Source of the DNA: Nocardioides sp.
Lineage (GTDB): Bacteria; Actinomycetota; Actinomycetes; Propionibacteriales; Nocardioidaceae
Length of the DNA stretch: 22,190 bases
Assembly (NCBI GenBank): GCA_029264225.1
Contig: JARICB010000285.1
Location: forward strand, 1 to 22,190
Reading direction: 5' to 3'
A program made the position numbers and the translations under genes. Position 1 is the first letter of the stretch, and the number at the start of each line of letters is the position of its first letter. Positions 1 to 7,405 of the stretch are shown here, one piece after another. The notes below the pieces were generated by a model that saw nothing but the letters and a program-made list of their open reading frames with translations, did no database searches and was not told the DNA's origin.

Positions 1-1429
1 CGAAGAGCGCGTCGTAGCGATCGGCGTGCTCGGGGGCACCCTGTTCGAGCATGGTGAAGATGGACCCGCCGTCGTCGTTGACGACCACGATCGTCAGGTC
101 CGGGTTCGGAGCCCCGGTGCCGATCACCAGCCCCGTCAGGTCGTGCAGGAACGTCACATCGCCCATCAGGGCCAGGGCCCGAGTGGAGTGCGGGCGCCCG
201 AGGGCGGCACCGATCGCCGTGGAGATCGTGCCGTCGATTCCGGCCAGGCCCCGGTTGGCCATGACCATGCGCCGGTCCCCCACCTCGTAGCGCGCCACCA
301 TCAGGTCGAGATCGCGAATCGGACTAGAGGCCCCGACGACGAGCAGGCCACCGGGAGGCACTGCCCGACTCACCGCTCCAGCCACCTCATAGGGGGTCAG
401 GTCGGGTTCGGTGGCGACCAACGCATCCAGACCACGTCCGACCTCCCGGTCCGCGCTGCGCCACGCTGCCAGCCAGGAAAGGTCGACCTCCCCCGACAGG
501 GACACTCCGTCGCGGGCATCGACCTCCCGGTCGACCGGGAAGGGACGCATGGACCAGACGCCGCGGGGACGCACGCTGACGACCTCGACGTCGGAGCGCG
601 CCAACAGGGCCGTCACTGGGCGAGACAGGGTGGGGTGCCCCCAGACGACGACCCGTTCGACACTGCGGCCCAGGTCACCGGCGAGCAGCAGACGGTAGGT
701 CCGGATCGCATGTGAACCGGTGCGCGAGCCGGAGGTCGGCTCGGCGAGCAGCGGCCACTCGGCGCGCTCGGCAAGCACGCGGGCGGGCGGTCCGGCGTCA
801 TCACCTGCCACGACGACCGTGCGTAGGCCGGACTCCAACACGAGCGGCCGAGCCGGCGCCGCGTCGGGCAACACCGCCGGCGCAGGCAGGTCGGCGGGGA
901 TCCAGCGGTCCTCGGGCAGCAACGGGTCGTCGAACTGCACGTTGACGTGCACTGGGCCCGAGTGGTGTCCTCGGACAAACTCCAGCAGCGCGTCCAGGTC
1001 AACCGGACCAGACTGCGCCGCCACGTCGAGCGTCCGGGCGAAGCTGCCGAAGATCCCCACCTGGGCGGTCGTCTGGCTCGCCCCGGTGCCCCGCAACCGC
1101 AGTGGTCGGTCGGCGGTGACCACCACGAGTGACACGCCAGCGTGGGCGGCCTCCATCACGGCCGGCAGCAGGTTGGCCACGGCGGTGCCCGAGGTGCACA
1201 CCACCGCCGCCGGGCGCCTGGTCACCTTGGCCAGCCCCAACGCCAAGAAGGCGGCCGTCCGCTCGTCGAGTCGACTGTGCAGGCGCAGGCCATCTGCCGC
1301 CGCCGCATCGAAGAGCGCGAAGGCCAGTGGTGCGTTGCGTGAGCCCGGCGCCAGCACCACCTCGCGCACGGCCGATCGACGCAGGGCAGTCACCACCGCG
1401 CGGGCGAGGTCGGTCGAAGGATTGTTCAT
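1..1429 (-). CDS. menD: MenD, 2-succinyl-5-enolpyruvyl-6-hydroxy-3-cyclohexene-1-carboxylate synthase (partial, C-terminus cut by window edge)
   Basis: This is a ThDP-dependent cytoplasmic enzyme of menaquinone synthesis that adds decarboxylated 2-oxoglutarate to isochorismate. The frame is open from ATG at 1429 to the left edge, giving 476 residues; the family usually has about 550, so some 70-80 C-terminal residues are missing. The N-terminal pyrimidine-binding domain shows LAPGSRNAPLA (26-36), LDERTAAF with the ThDP-activating Glu at about 56, and CTSGTAVANLLPAV (78-91). The C-terminal domain shows ANRGLAGIDGT, GDVTFLHD (423-430) and the ThDP/Mg motif NDDGGSIF (451-458), followed by LEQGAPEHADRYDALF at the edge. 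The start overlaps the menC stop as ATGA, and AGGAT lies 7 nt upstream. It is the last gene of menE-menC-menD in this window. The identification is secure from several family motifs in order. Confidence 0.95.
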   Translation of the reverse strand, partial: MNNPSTDLARAVVTALRRSAVREVVLAPGSRNAPLAFALFDAAAADGLRLHSRLDERTAAFLALGLAKVTRRPAAVVCTSGTAVANLLPAVMEAAHAGVSLVVVTADRPLRLRGTGASQTTAQVGIFGSFARTLDVAAQSGPVDLDALLEFVRGHHSGPVHVNVQFDDPLLPEDRWIPADLPAPAVLPDAAPARPLVLESGLRTVVVAGDDAGPPARVLAERAEWPLLAEPTSGSRTGSHAIRTYRLLLAGDLGRSVERVVVWGHPTLSRPVTALLARSDVEVVSVRPRGVWSMRPFPVDREVDARDGVSLSGEVDLSWLAAWRSADREVGRGLDALVATEPDLTPYEVAGAVSRAVPPGGLLVVGASSPIRDLDLMVARYEVGDRRMVMANRGLAGIDGTISTAIGAALGRPHSTRALALMGDVTFLHDLTGLVIGTGAPNPDLTIVVVNDDGGSIFTMLEQGAPEHADRYDALF

Positions 1430-2367
1430 GGCCGCTGATCCTGCCGTACGCCGCCGAGTCGCCGTTCCCACCAGTCCACCCGGTCCGGCGGGGCGCCTAC
1501 GCGAGCCAGGGCGAGGTCGGAGACGATGACGCGCCTGACCGGCAACGAACCGTTGACCGGAAGCAGCGGTTCGTCAGCAACGTCATCGCTCAGCATCTGG
1601 ACCGTGGCCAGCCCGCAGGCGTGGTCGAGGGTAGGCAGCGAGGCCGCCAACGCGACCCCGGCGGCGATCCCGATACTGGATTCGATCGCACTGGACACCA
1701 CGACCGGCAGACCGATGTCCTCCGCGATGCGAAGGCACGCACGCACCCCGCCGAGTGGCTGCACCTTGAGCACGGCAATGTCTGCTGCCTCCAGGTCGCG
1801 CACCCGGTAGGGGTCCTCGGCACGCCGGATCGACTCGTCGGCGGCGATAGGCACGCCCACCCTGCGGCGTACGGTCGCCAACTCCTCCACGCTCGCGCAG
1901 GGCTGCTCGACATATTCCAGCCCCCCGGCAGCGCGCTCCAGAAGTCTGATCGCGGCGGTCGCCTCGTCGATGTCCCAGCCGCCGTTGGCGTCGATCCGGA
2001 TCAGGCCCCCCGACCCGAGTGCGTCGCGCACCGCCTCGAGTCGCTCCTCGTCCTCAGCCAGGCTCTGCCCGGCCTCGGCGACCTTGACCTTTGCCGTCGT
2101 GCATCCGCCGGCCAGGACGATCTCGTGGGCCCGATCGGGGCTGCAGGCCGGAACGGTGACGTTGACCGGCACCGTGTCGCGCAGTGGCTCGGGCCAGTCG
2201 CCGGCGGCGGCCTCCTCGGCACAGCGCAGCCAGGGCCTGGCCACCTCGTCGTCGTATTCCAGAAAGGGACTCCACTCGCCCCAGCCCGCCTCGCCGCGCA
2301 ACAACACCCCTTCGCGCACGGTGATACCGCGGAAGCGGGTGCGCAACGGGATGGCGAAGACCTCCAT
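1426..2367 (-). CDS. menC: MenC, o-succinylbenzoate synthase
   Basis: This enolase-superfamily enzyme dehydrates SHCHC to o-succinylbenzoate in menaquinone synthesis. The protein has 313 residues, close to the family's usual length. The N-terminal capping domain begins MEVFAIPLRTRFRGIT. The barrel carries the catalytic KxK motif in AKVKVAEAG, metal ligands in RIDANGGWD, EYVEQP and AADES, and the second catalytic Lys in AVLKVQPLGG. I chose ATG at 2367 because the protein aligns from there with known MenC N-termini and because it overlaps the menE stop (TGATG, 1 nt). An AAGGGG lies about 8 nt upstream. The reading frame continues upstream of this ATG only as an antisense-type artefact over menE. 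The stop overlaps the menD start by 4 bp, so translation is probably coupled. Its men neighbours make a promiscuous racemase or epimerase role unlikely. Confidence 0.93.
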   Translation of the reverse strand: MEVFAIPLRTRFRGITVREGVLLRGEAGWGEWSPFLEYDDEVARPWLRCAEEAAAGDWPEPLRDTVPVNVTVPACSPDRAHEIVLAGGCTTAKVKVAEAGQSLAEDEERLEAVRDALGSGGLIRIDANGGWDIDEATAAIRLLERAAGGLEYVEQPCASVEELATVRRRVGVPIAADESIRRAEDPYRVRDLEAADIAVLKVQPLGGVRACLRIAEDIGLPVVVSSAIESSIGIAAGVALAASLPTLDHACGLATVQMLSDDVADEPLLPVNGSLPVRRVIVSDLALARVGAPPDRVDWWERRLGGVRQDQRP

Positions 2368-3413
2368 CACGTCAGCCCCTTGAGCTGTGTGCGGTCGACC
2401 TTGCCGTTGGGCAGCAGTGGAAGTTCGGCAAGCATCACGACCTGACGGGGCGCCCACGCTCGTGGGTGCGCCTCGGCGACCCAGTCTCGAAGCGCGTCGG
2501 TGCGAAGAGCCCTGGTCTCGGTCCCAGCGACCACGAAGGCGACCACCTTGGTCCCCCACTCCTCGTCCGGCACGCCGAGCACCTCGACCTGCTCGACATC
2601 CGGGTGCTCGCGCAGTCGAGCGGCCACGACCGGCAGCGCGACGTTGACGCCGCCACTGATCACCACGTCATCGATCCGGCCCAACACGTGCAGGCGGCCG
2701 TCGTCGTCGAGGCGGCCGACGTCAGAGGTGACGTACCAGCCGTCGACCAGGGTCTGCGCCGTGAGTTCCGGGTCGTCGAGGTAGCCGTCGAACACGGTCG
2801 GCCCACCGATCCGGAGCCGGCCGTCGGTGCCGATCGCCACCGCCACGCCGTCGAGCGGCACTCCGTCGTAGACGCAGCCGCCGGCCGTTTCGGAGGCGCC
2901 GTAGGTGGCCACGATCCGAAGCCCGGCGGCCTCGGCGCGAGAGCGCAGCGCAGGGTCGATCGGCCCGCCGCCGAGCAGGATCGTGTGCAGCTCGCGCAGC
3001 GCCTCGACCTGCTCGGGACTCTCCAGGAGCCGGTGCAGCTGGGTCGGGACGAGAGAGGTGAAGAGCGCGGCGTCGCGGCCCCCAGCGAGACCATCGAGGG
3101 CCCCGGCAAAGTCGAGCCCCTCGACGACCTGGGGCTCGTGGCCCGCCACGAGTGACCGAGCGATCACCTGCACGCCCGCGACGTAGGCCGACGGCAGCGC
3201 CAGCAGCCAGCACCCGCTGGCTCCCAGCCGTCGGGCCGAGGCCGCCACGGAGGCCAACACGGCCCGACGGGAGAGTTGCACGCGTTTGGGCGTTCCCGTC
3301 GAACCAGACGTTTCGACCACCAACGGACCCGGCTCGGCCATCACGGCCAGCCAGTCTCGGAGGGCAGCTACGACCTGGGGCGGCTCGCCCGCGACCGGCC
3401 GAAGGTGATTCAT
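2367..3413 (-). CDS. menE: MenE, o-succinylbenzoate--CoA ligase
   Basis: This adenylate-forming enzyme activates o-succinylbenzoate to its CoA thioester. With ATG at 3413 it has 348 residues, the compact size of actinobacterial MenE. The ATP P-loop TSGSTGTPK lies at 35-43, the A5 motif YGASETAGG at 171-179, the hinge region TSDVGRLDDDGRLHVLGR at about 229-246 followed by IDDVVISGG, and the C-terminal catalytic Lys in LPNGKVDR at about 338. All key residues are present, unlike the second AMP-binding protein at the right end of the window. An in-frame ATG at 3467 (366 residues) and a GTG at 3422 are alternatives. None has a well-placed Shine-Dalgarno sequence, and I prefer 3413 because of the -10-like TAGCGT 7 nt before it. 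It is the first gene of menE-menC-menD and is divergent from the MFS gene. Confidence 0.92.
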   Translation of the reverse strand: MNHLRPVAGEPPQVVAALRDWLAVMAEPGPLVVETSGSTGTPKRVQLSRRAVLASVAASARRLGASGCWLLALPSAYVAGVQVIARSLVAGHEPQVVEGLDFAGALDGLAGGRDAALFTSLVPTQLHRLLESPEQVEALRELHTILLGGGPIDPALRSRAEAAGLRIVATYGASETAGGCVYDGVPLDGVAVAIGTDGRLRIGGPTVFDGYLDDPELTAQTLVDGWYVTSDVGRLDDDGRLHVLGRIDDVVISGGVNVALPVVAARLREHPDVEQVEVLGVPDEEWGTKVVAFVVAGTETRALRTDALRDWVAEAHPRAWAPRQVVMLAELPLLPNGKVDRTQLKGLT

Positions 3414-3420
3414 CTGGTGC

Positions 3421-3426
3421 ACGCTA
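3421..3426 (-). promoter_or_regulatory. Putative -10 element for leaderless menE mRNA
   Basis: On the minus strand TAGCGT (TANNNT type) ends 7 nt before the menE ATG at 3413. No Shine-Dalgarno sequence precedes that ATG, so a transcript starting at or next to the start codon is plausible. I found no convincing -35. This is inference from spacing only. Confidence 0.35.
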
Positions 3427-3526
3427 GTCGGCTTCGCTGAGGGGTGCTCCTTTGACTCCCCTTCCATGTCGGGCTCGGGGAAAATGACACGGCATTCGGG
3501 TAGCCGTGCTGGAAGAATGCGCGGCG

Positions 3527-4891
3527 ATGTTCTTCGCCCTCCTGCGCCACGCCAAACCGCCCTCACCCCTGGCGGGGCGTCTTGCCACCCAGTCGCTGCT
3601 CTTCGCGCTGGGTGAGGGCACCTTCATGACCGGCTCGGCGGTGTTCTTCACCCAGCTCGTCGGGTTGAGCGCGGCCCAGGTCGGGCTCGGACTGACGTTG
3701 GCCGGGATCGCCGGCTTCATCGCTGCCTACCCCATGGGCCGGATCGTGGACCGGATCGGCGCCAGGCGCTGTTGGTCCATCAGCTCCGCGGGCCAGGGCG
3801 CCATGTTCGCGGTCTGGCCGTTCATCGACACCTTCTGGGGCTACGTCGCGATGGCAGTGGCAATGGAGGTGATCGGCGCCCTGGGAGGCACGGCTCACGG
3901 CACCTACACGATCGATGTATTGCCGCCCGGGGAGCGGGTGAAGTCGCGCGCCTACATGTATTCGGCTCTCAACGTGGGCTTCACCCTGGGCTCGCTCGTC
4001 GGTGGCATCGCTCTCGCCTTCGAGTCGCTCACCCTGCTCTCCACCGTGCCGTGGTTCACCAGCGCCATCTTCGTGATCAACGCCTACAACATCACTCGGC
4101 TGCCGCAGGCTCCGCACGACCTGAAGAGCGCAGAAGAACGCAAGACCAAGGTCGCCGGCCCGGGTCCGATGAGGAACGTTGGCTGGCTCGCGGCGATGTT
4201 CTTCAACGGGACCCTGTGGACCAATCAGGTCATCCTCAACCTCGTCATCCCACTGTGGTTGGTCGAGAAGACGGATGCACCCTGGGTAGTGCTGGCCTTC
4301 CTGTTCGGCACCAACACGGTGATGTGCATCTTCCTGCCGCTCGCCGCCGCCCGTGGAATCAAGGACGTGTCGACCGCGCTGCGCGCCATCCGGGTCTCGA
4401 CGATCTTCTTCATCGTCTCCTGCGTGATCACCCTCTCGACCCACCACTCGGTGGGTCTGTGGACGGTGCTGCTCTTCTTCCTCGGCCACATCACCCTGAC
4501 CGGCGCCGAGCTCTACCTCTCGGCAGCCAGTTGGACCTTCGAGGCCGAACTGATGGATCCACGCCGCCGCGGCGAGTATCAGGGGGCCGCCGAACTCAGC
4601 AGCACTGCGGGGCGGGTCTGGGCGCCGGCGCTCTATACGTTCCTCGCCATGAACTGGGGCGCCACGGGCTGGCTCATCATTGCTGCCATCGTGACTGTTG
4701 CCGCCGTGGGAATGCACCCCACCACCCGGATGGCGCGAGCCTTCCTCGAACGCAACGTGCCCGCCGACGTATTGGCCGACGCTGCTGCCTCGGACGACTC
4801 ACCCGACCCGGCGCTCGACGTGGCACCGCTGGGCCCCCCGTTCGTCAATCAGCCCGCCGAACCCGGAGCGCCCAGCCCACACGACTCCTGA
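3527..4891 (+). CDS. Major facilitator superfamily transporter
   Basis: This is an integral membrane carrier of 454 residues with about 12 predicted hydrophobic segments, the typical MFS size. The loop 2-3 signature is visible as MGRIVDRIGARR after the second helix, and the central loop is the charged stretch around HDLKSAEERKTKV. The C-terminus is a polar Pro/Ala/Asp tail of about 45 residues, probably cytoplasmic. The substrate cannot be read from sequence. I chose ATG at 3527 (MFFALLRHAKPP); a GTG at 3506 would add 7 residues, and neither has an ideal Shine-Dalgarno sequence (GGAAG is 11 nt before the ATG). The gene is divergent from menE and ends 12 nt before menA, so it may share transcription with menA. 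A quinone-related role is only a guess from position. A drug or metabolite exporter is equally possible. Confidence 0.85.
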   Translation: MFFALLRHAKPPSPLAGRLATQSLLFALGEGTFMTGSAVFFTQLVGLSAAQVGLGLTLAGIAGFIAAYPMGRIVDRIGARRCWSISSAGQGAMFAVWPFIDTFWGYVAMAVAMEVIGALGGTAHGTYTIDVLPPGERVKSRAYMYSALNVGFTLGSLVGGIALAFESLTLLSTVPWFTSAIFVINAYNITRLPQAPHDLKSAEERKTKVAGPGPMRNVGWLAAMFFNGTLWTNQVILNLVIPLWLVEKTDAPWVVLAFLFGTNTVMCIFLPLAAARGIKDVSTALRAIRVSTIFFIVSCVITLSTHHSVGLWTVLLFFLGHITLTGAELYLSAASWTFEAELMDPRRRGEYQGAAELSSTAGRVWAPALYTFLAMNWGATGWLIIAAIVTVAAVGMHPTTRMARAFLERNVPADVLADAAASDDSPDPALDVAPLGPPFVNQPAEPGAPSPHDS

Positions 4892-4897
4892 CACAAT
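4892..4897 (+). promoter_or_regulatory. Possible -10 element directly before menA
   Basis: CACAAT (4 of 6 matches to TATAAT) ends 6 nt before the menA GTG. No Shine-Dalgarno sequence lies in the 12-nt gap after the MFS gene. It may give a leaderless menA transcript separate from read-through. The evidence is weak, because the hexamer is short and there is no -35. Confidence 0.22.
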
Positions 4898-4903
4898 CCA
4901 CCG

Positions 4904-5785
4904 GTGGCATCACCCTCTGACTGGCTCGCCGGAGCACGCCCCCGCACCCTGCCTGCGGCCCTCGCGCCCGTCCTGGCGGGCACCGCCGTCGCGGCCTACG
5001 TCGACCAAGCGGTGTGGTGGAAGGCGGCCCTGGCACTGGTCGTCAGCCTGGCGCTCCAGGTGGCGGTCAACTACGCCAACGACTACTCCGACGGGGTGCG
5101 CGGCACCGACGCCGATCGAGTCGGTCCGATGCGGCTCGTGGGCTCCGGCGCGGCCTCGCCCGAGGCAGTCAGGACGGCCGCCTTCCTCGCGTTCGCGGTC
5201 GCCGGCGTGGCCGGTCTCGTCCTCGCCGCGACCACCGCCTGGTGGTTGATCGGCGTCGGTCTCGTCTGCGTCCTCGCGGCCTGGTTCTACACCGGCGGCG
5301 CCAACCCCTACGGCTACCTCGGGCTCGGCGACGTCATGGTGTTCGTCTTCTTCGGCCTCGTGGCAGTCATCGGCACTACCTACGTCCAGACGCAGTCCTT
5401 CGAACTGCTGGCCCTCTACGGCGCTGTCGGCATCGGCTCCCTCGCCTGCGCCATCCTGGTCGTCAACAACCTGCGCGACATTCCGAGCGACACGATCGCC
5501 GGCAAACGCACCCTGGCGGTGGTGCTGGGCGAGGAACGCACCCGCTACCTGTACGCCTTCCTCGTCGCGGCCGCCGCGGTAGCCGTCGTGGCTCTCGCCG
5601 CAGCATCGACCTGGTGGTGCTTGCTCGGGCTGATCTTCCTGCTTGCGATGCGCTCGCCCCTTCGAACGGTGCTGAGCGGTGCCGTCGGCCCGGCGCTCAT
5701 TCCCGTCCTCCAGCAGACCGGAATCGGCCAGTTGATCTGGGCGGCGCTGATCGCGGCTCCCCTGCTGGTGTGCGGCCGATACTAG
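4904..5785 (+). CDS. menA: MenA, 1,4-dihydroxy-2-naphthoate polyprenyltransferase
   Basis: This UbiA-superfamily membrane enzyme prenylates 1,4-dihydroxy-2-naphthoate with a long polyprenyl diphosphate to give demethylmenaquinone. The protein has 293 residues with about 8-9 hydrophobic helices. Two Asp-rich Mg/diphosphate-binding motifs are intact: NDYSDGVRGTD at 59-69 and NNLRDIPSDTIAGKRT at 188-203. The N-terminus WLAGARPRTLPAALAPVLAGT is typical of MenA rather than UbiA or chlorophyll synthase. The GTG start at 4904 places this motif at the N-terminus. It lies 12 nt after the MFS stop and is followed 27 nt later by the Eis-like gene. The men genes on the opposite strand nearby support the menaquinone assignment. 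Confidence 0.94.
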   Translation: MASPSDWLAGARPRTLPAALAPVLAGTAVAAYVDQAVWWKAALALVVSLALQVAVNYANDYSDGVRGTDADRVGPMRLVGSGAASPEAVRTAAFLAFAVAGVAGLVLAATTAWWLIGVGLVCVLAAWFYTGGANPYGYLGLGDVMVFVFFGLVAVIGTTYVQTQSFELLALYGAVGIGSLACAILVVNNLRDIPSDTIAGKRTLAVVLGEERTRYLYAFLVAAAAVAVVALAAASTWWCLLGLIFLLAMRSPLRTVLSGAVGPALIPVLQQTGIGQLIWAALIAAPLLVCGRY

Positions 5786-5800
5786 GTTGCCCTCCTTCGC

Positions 5801-5806
5801 TACCTT
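5801..5806 (+). promoter_or_regulatory. Putative -10 element for leaderless Eis-like gene
   Basis: TACCTT (TANNNT type) ends 6 nt before the GTG at 5813, in a 27-nt gap with no Shine-Dalgarno sequence. The geometry fits a leaderless mRNA. There is no good -35 at 16-18 nt spacing (TTGCCC at 5787 is only 8 nt away). Confidence 0.35.
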
Positions 5807-5812
5807 TGACTC

Positions 5813-7072
5813 GTGGACTACGACTTCGGGACCCTCGACCCGCACGACACCTCCGAGCAGAACACCGCTGCTCTGAAGGCCTGGCTGGCGGCCGTCCAAC
5901 GAGGGTTCCACGAGCCCATCGCCACCGAGACCCACACGGCGGCCTGGCTGGCGGGCATCCGCGCCGACGACCAGCGCACCGCTGGTGCGTGGCTGCCCGC
6001 GGGTGAGTTCGGGGCGGGCCTGCGACCCGTGGGAACGTTCGCCAGCTTCGACAAGACGCTCAACGCTGGCCTCGACGTGATCGGGGTGCACATGATTACC
6101 GACATCACCGTCAGCGCTGCCCACCGTCGCCGTGGCCTGCTCCGCCGGCTGATGGTCGAGGACCTGAACGGCACCGATGCGCCGGTTGCGGCGCTGACCG
6201 CAACCGAAGGTTCGATCTATGGCCGTTTCGGTTTCGGCGCAGCAACGTCGCGCCGCCGGATCGTGGTGGAGTCGACGTCCAAGTTTGCCTTCGCATCCTT
6301 CGTCGATTCCGGCCGCTGCGAGCTGATGGAACCCGAGGAGATGTGGCCGGTCATCAGCGACCTGTTCACCCGCTTCCACGCCACCACCAGGGGCTCGCTG
6401 GAGCGTCCGCACTTCTATCAGCCGATCGTGACCGGCGTCTGGGATCCTGACACGGGCACCGCCGCAACCAAGCTGCGTGGCGCGGTCCACCTGGATCCCG
6501 ACGGGCGTCCGGACGGCTATGCCCAGTGGCAGGTCGCCGAACGGGCCGGGGACACCCCCGCCAGCGTGAACGTGGGCATGCTGGCCCTCAACGAGGACGC
6601 CCACCGAGGACTGTGGCGTCTGCTGGTCGACCTCGACCTGACGGAGCGGGTCGTGCACGGGGGCAGCCGGATGGACGATCCCCTCGAGTGGGCGCTGGTC
6701 AACTCCGACGTGGTCGACGTCAAGAGCATCCACCATCACATCTGGATCCGGGTGCTGGACGTGCCGCGGGCCCTCGCGGCTCGCCCGTGGTTCGCCGATG
6801 ACGACCTGGTGCTCGGCGTCGACGACCCGCTGGGCTACGCCGCGGGCACGTTCTCGATCACCGCACGGGGTGGACGGGCCACCGTGGCACCGACCGTCGA
6901 TGCGCCGGATGTGCAGGTAAGTGCGGAGACCCTGGGCTCGCTCTACCTCGGTGGGGTCTCCGTCGGTACGCTGGCGCGCGCTGGCCGGGTCACCGGGACT
7001 GTCGAGGCTCTCCACCGGCTGGCTGCCCTGATGGACGGCGGCCCGGCGCCGTACAGCGCGACCAGCTTCTGA
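5813..7072 (+). CDS. Eis-like GNAT N-acetyltransferase
   Basis: This 419-residue protein has the architecture of the mycobacterial Eis family: an N-terminal GNAT domain, a second degenerate GNAT-like domain and a C-terminal SCP2-like sterol-carrier fold. The acetyl-CoA loop is seen in DITVSAAHRRRGLLRRL (97-113) and the conserved SIYGRFGFG segment, with the likely general-acid Tyr at about 136. The protein ends in SATSF; in Eis the C-terminal Phe carboxylate is the catalytic base, so the terminal Phe at 419 supports an active enzyme. Eis enzymes acetylate aminoglycosides and other amines, but many environmental homologues have unknown substrates, and I do not infer resistance. GTG at 5813 is the only start near the conserved YDFGTLDP segment. 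Its 3' end is convergent with the DUF4229 gene, 15 nt away. Confidence 0.85.
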   Translation: MDYDFGTLDPHDTSEQNTAALKAWLAAVQRGFHEPIATETHTAAWLAGIRADDQRTAGAWLPAGEFGAGLRPVGTFASFDKTLNAGLDVIGVHMITDITVSAAHRRRGLLRRLMVEDLNGTDAPVAALTATEGSIYGRFGFGAATSRRRIVVESTSKFAFASFVDSGRCELMEPEEMWPVISDLFTRFHATTRGSLERPHFYQPIVTGVWDPDTGTAATKLRGAVHLDPDGRPDGYAQWQVAERAGDTPASVNVGMLALNEDAHRGLWRLLVDLDLTERVVHGGSRMDDPLEWALVNSDVVDVKSIHHHIWIRVLDVPRALAARPWFADDDLVLGVDDPLGYAAGTFSITARGGRATVAPTVDAPDVQVSAETLGSLYLGGVSVGTLARAGRVTGTVEALHRLAALMDGGPAPYSATSF

Positions 7073-7087
7073 GGCGTGCGCGGGCGA

Positions 7088-7405
7088 TCAGTCGTCGCTC
7101 CGGTCCTGACCGGGCCCGTCCTCAGTGGCCTCGTCGTCAGTGATCCTGTCTTCTCGTGCCTTGCGCTCCTCGAAGGCGCTGGTCGCCCGGGCGGCCCGCT
7201 CCTCGACCTTGCGGGCGAAGGCCTCGCGCTGCCGGTTGAGCAGGAAGTAACTCAGCACGCCGGACAGCGCGAAGGCCAGCACGACCGGCCACAGGGCCGG
7301 CACCTGGCTCTCGCCGGTGACCAGTATCCAGACCAGGATCACCGTCAACAGGCTGATCACGAACAGTCCCAGCCTCAACAGCGTGTAGACGACGAATTCC
7401 TTCAC
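7088..7405 (-). CDS. DUF4229 small membrane protein
   Basis: This is a 105-residue protein. It starts VKEFVVYTLLRLGLF and has two hydrophobic helices (about 4-29 and 36-56), then the family signature SYFLLNRQREAFARKVEERA, a charged helical stretch and an acidic tail (DDEATEDGPG...DRSDD). It matches the actinobacterial DUF4229 family, whose function is unknown. The start is GTG at 7405, overlapping the ccsB stop as GTGA, with a strong GGAGG 7 nt upstream. It is the last gene of the cytochrome c maturation operon. Co-transcription suggests a role at the membrane near CcsB/ResB, but nothing in the sequence proves it. Confidence 0.85.
   Translation of the reverse strand: MKEFVVYTLLRLGLFVISLLTVILVWILVTGESQVPALWPVVLAFALSGVLSYFLLNRQREAFARKVEERAARATSAFEERKAREDRITDDEATEDGPGQDRSDD

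Noticed and set aside
1129..2445. A 438-codon plus-strand frame opposite menD and menC.
   Set aside because: It is a shadow of MenC/MenD coding sequence with no recognisable domain and no start context.
5787..5806. TTGCCC as a -35 for the Eis-like gene.
   Set aside because: It is only 8 nt from the -10-like hexamer, too close for a sigma-70 promoter.
4910..7015. A 701-codon open frame on the minus strand opposite menA and the Eis-like gene.
   Set aside because: Its product is rich in Arg, His, Asp, Gly and Gln without domain motifs, and the plus strand has two complete recognisable enzymes. Long antisense frames are expected in DNA with GC-rich third codon positions.
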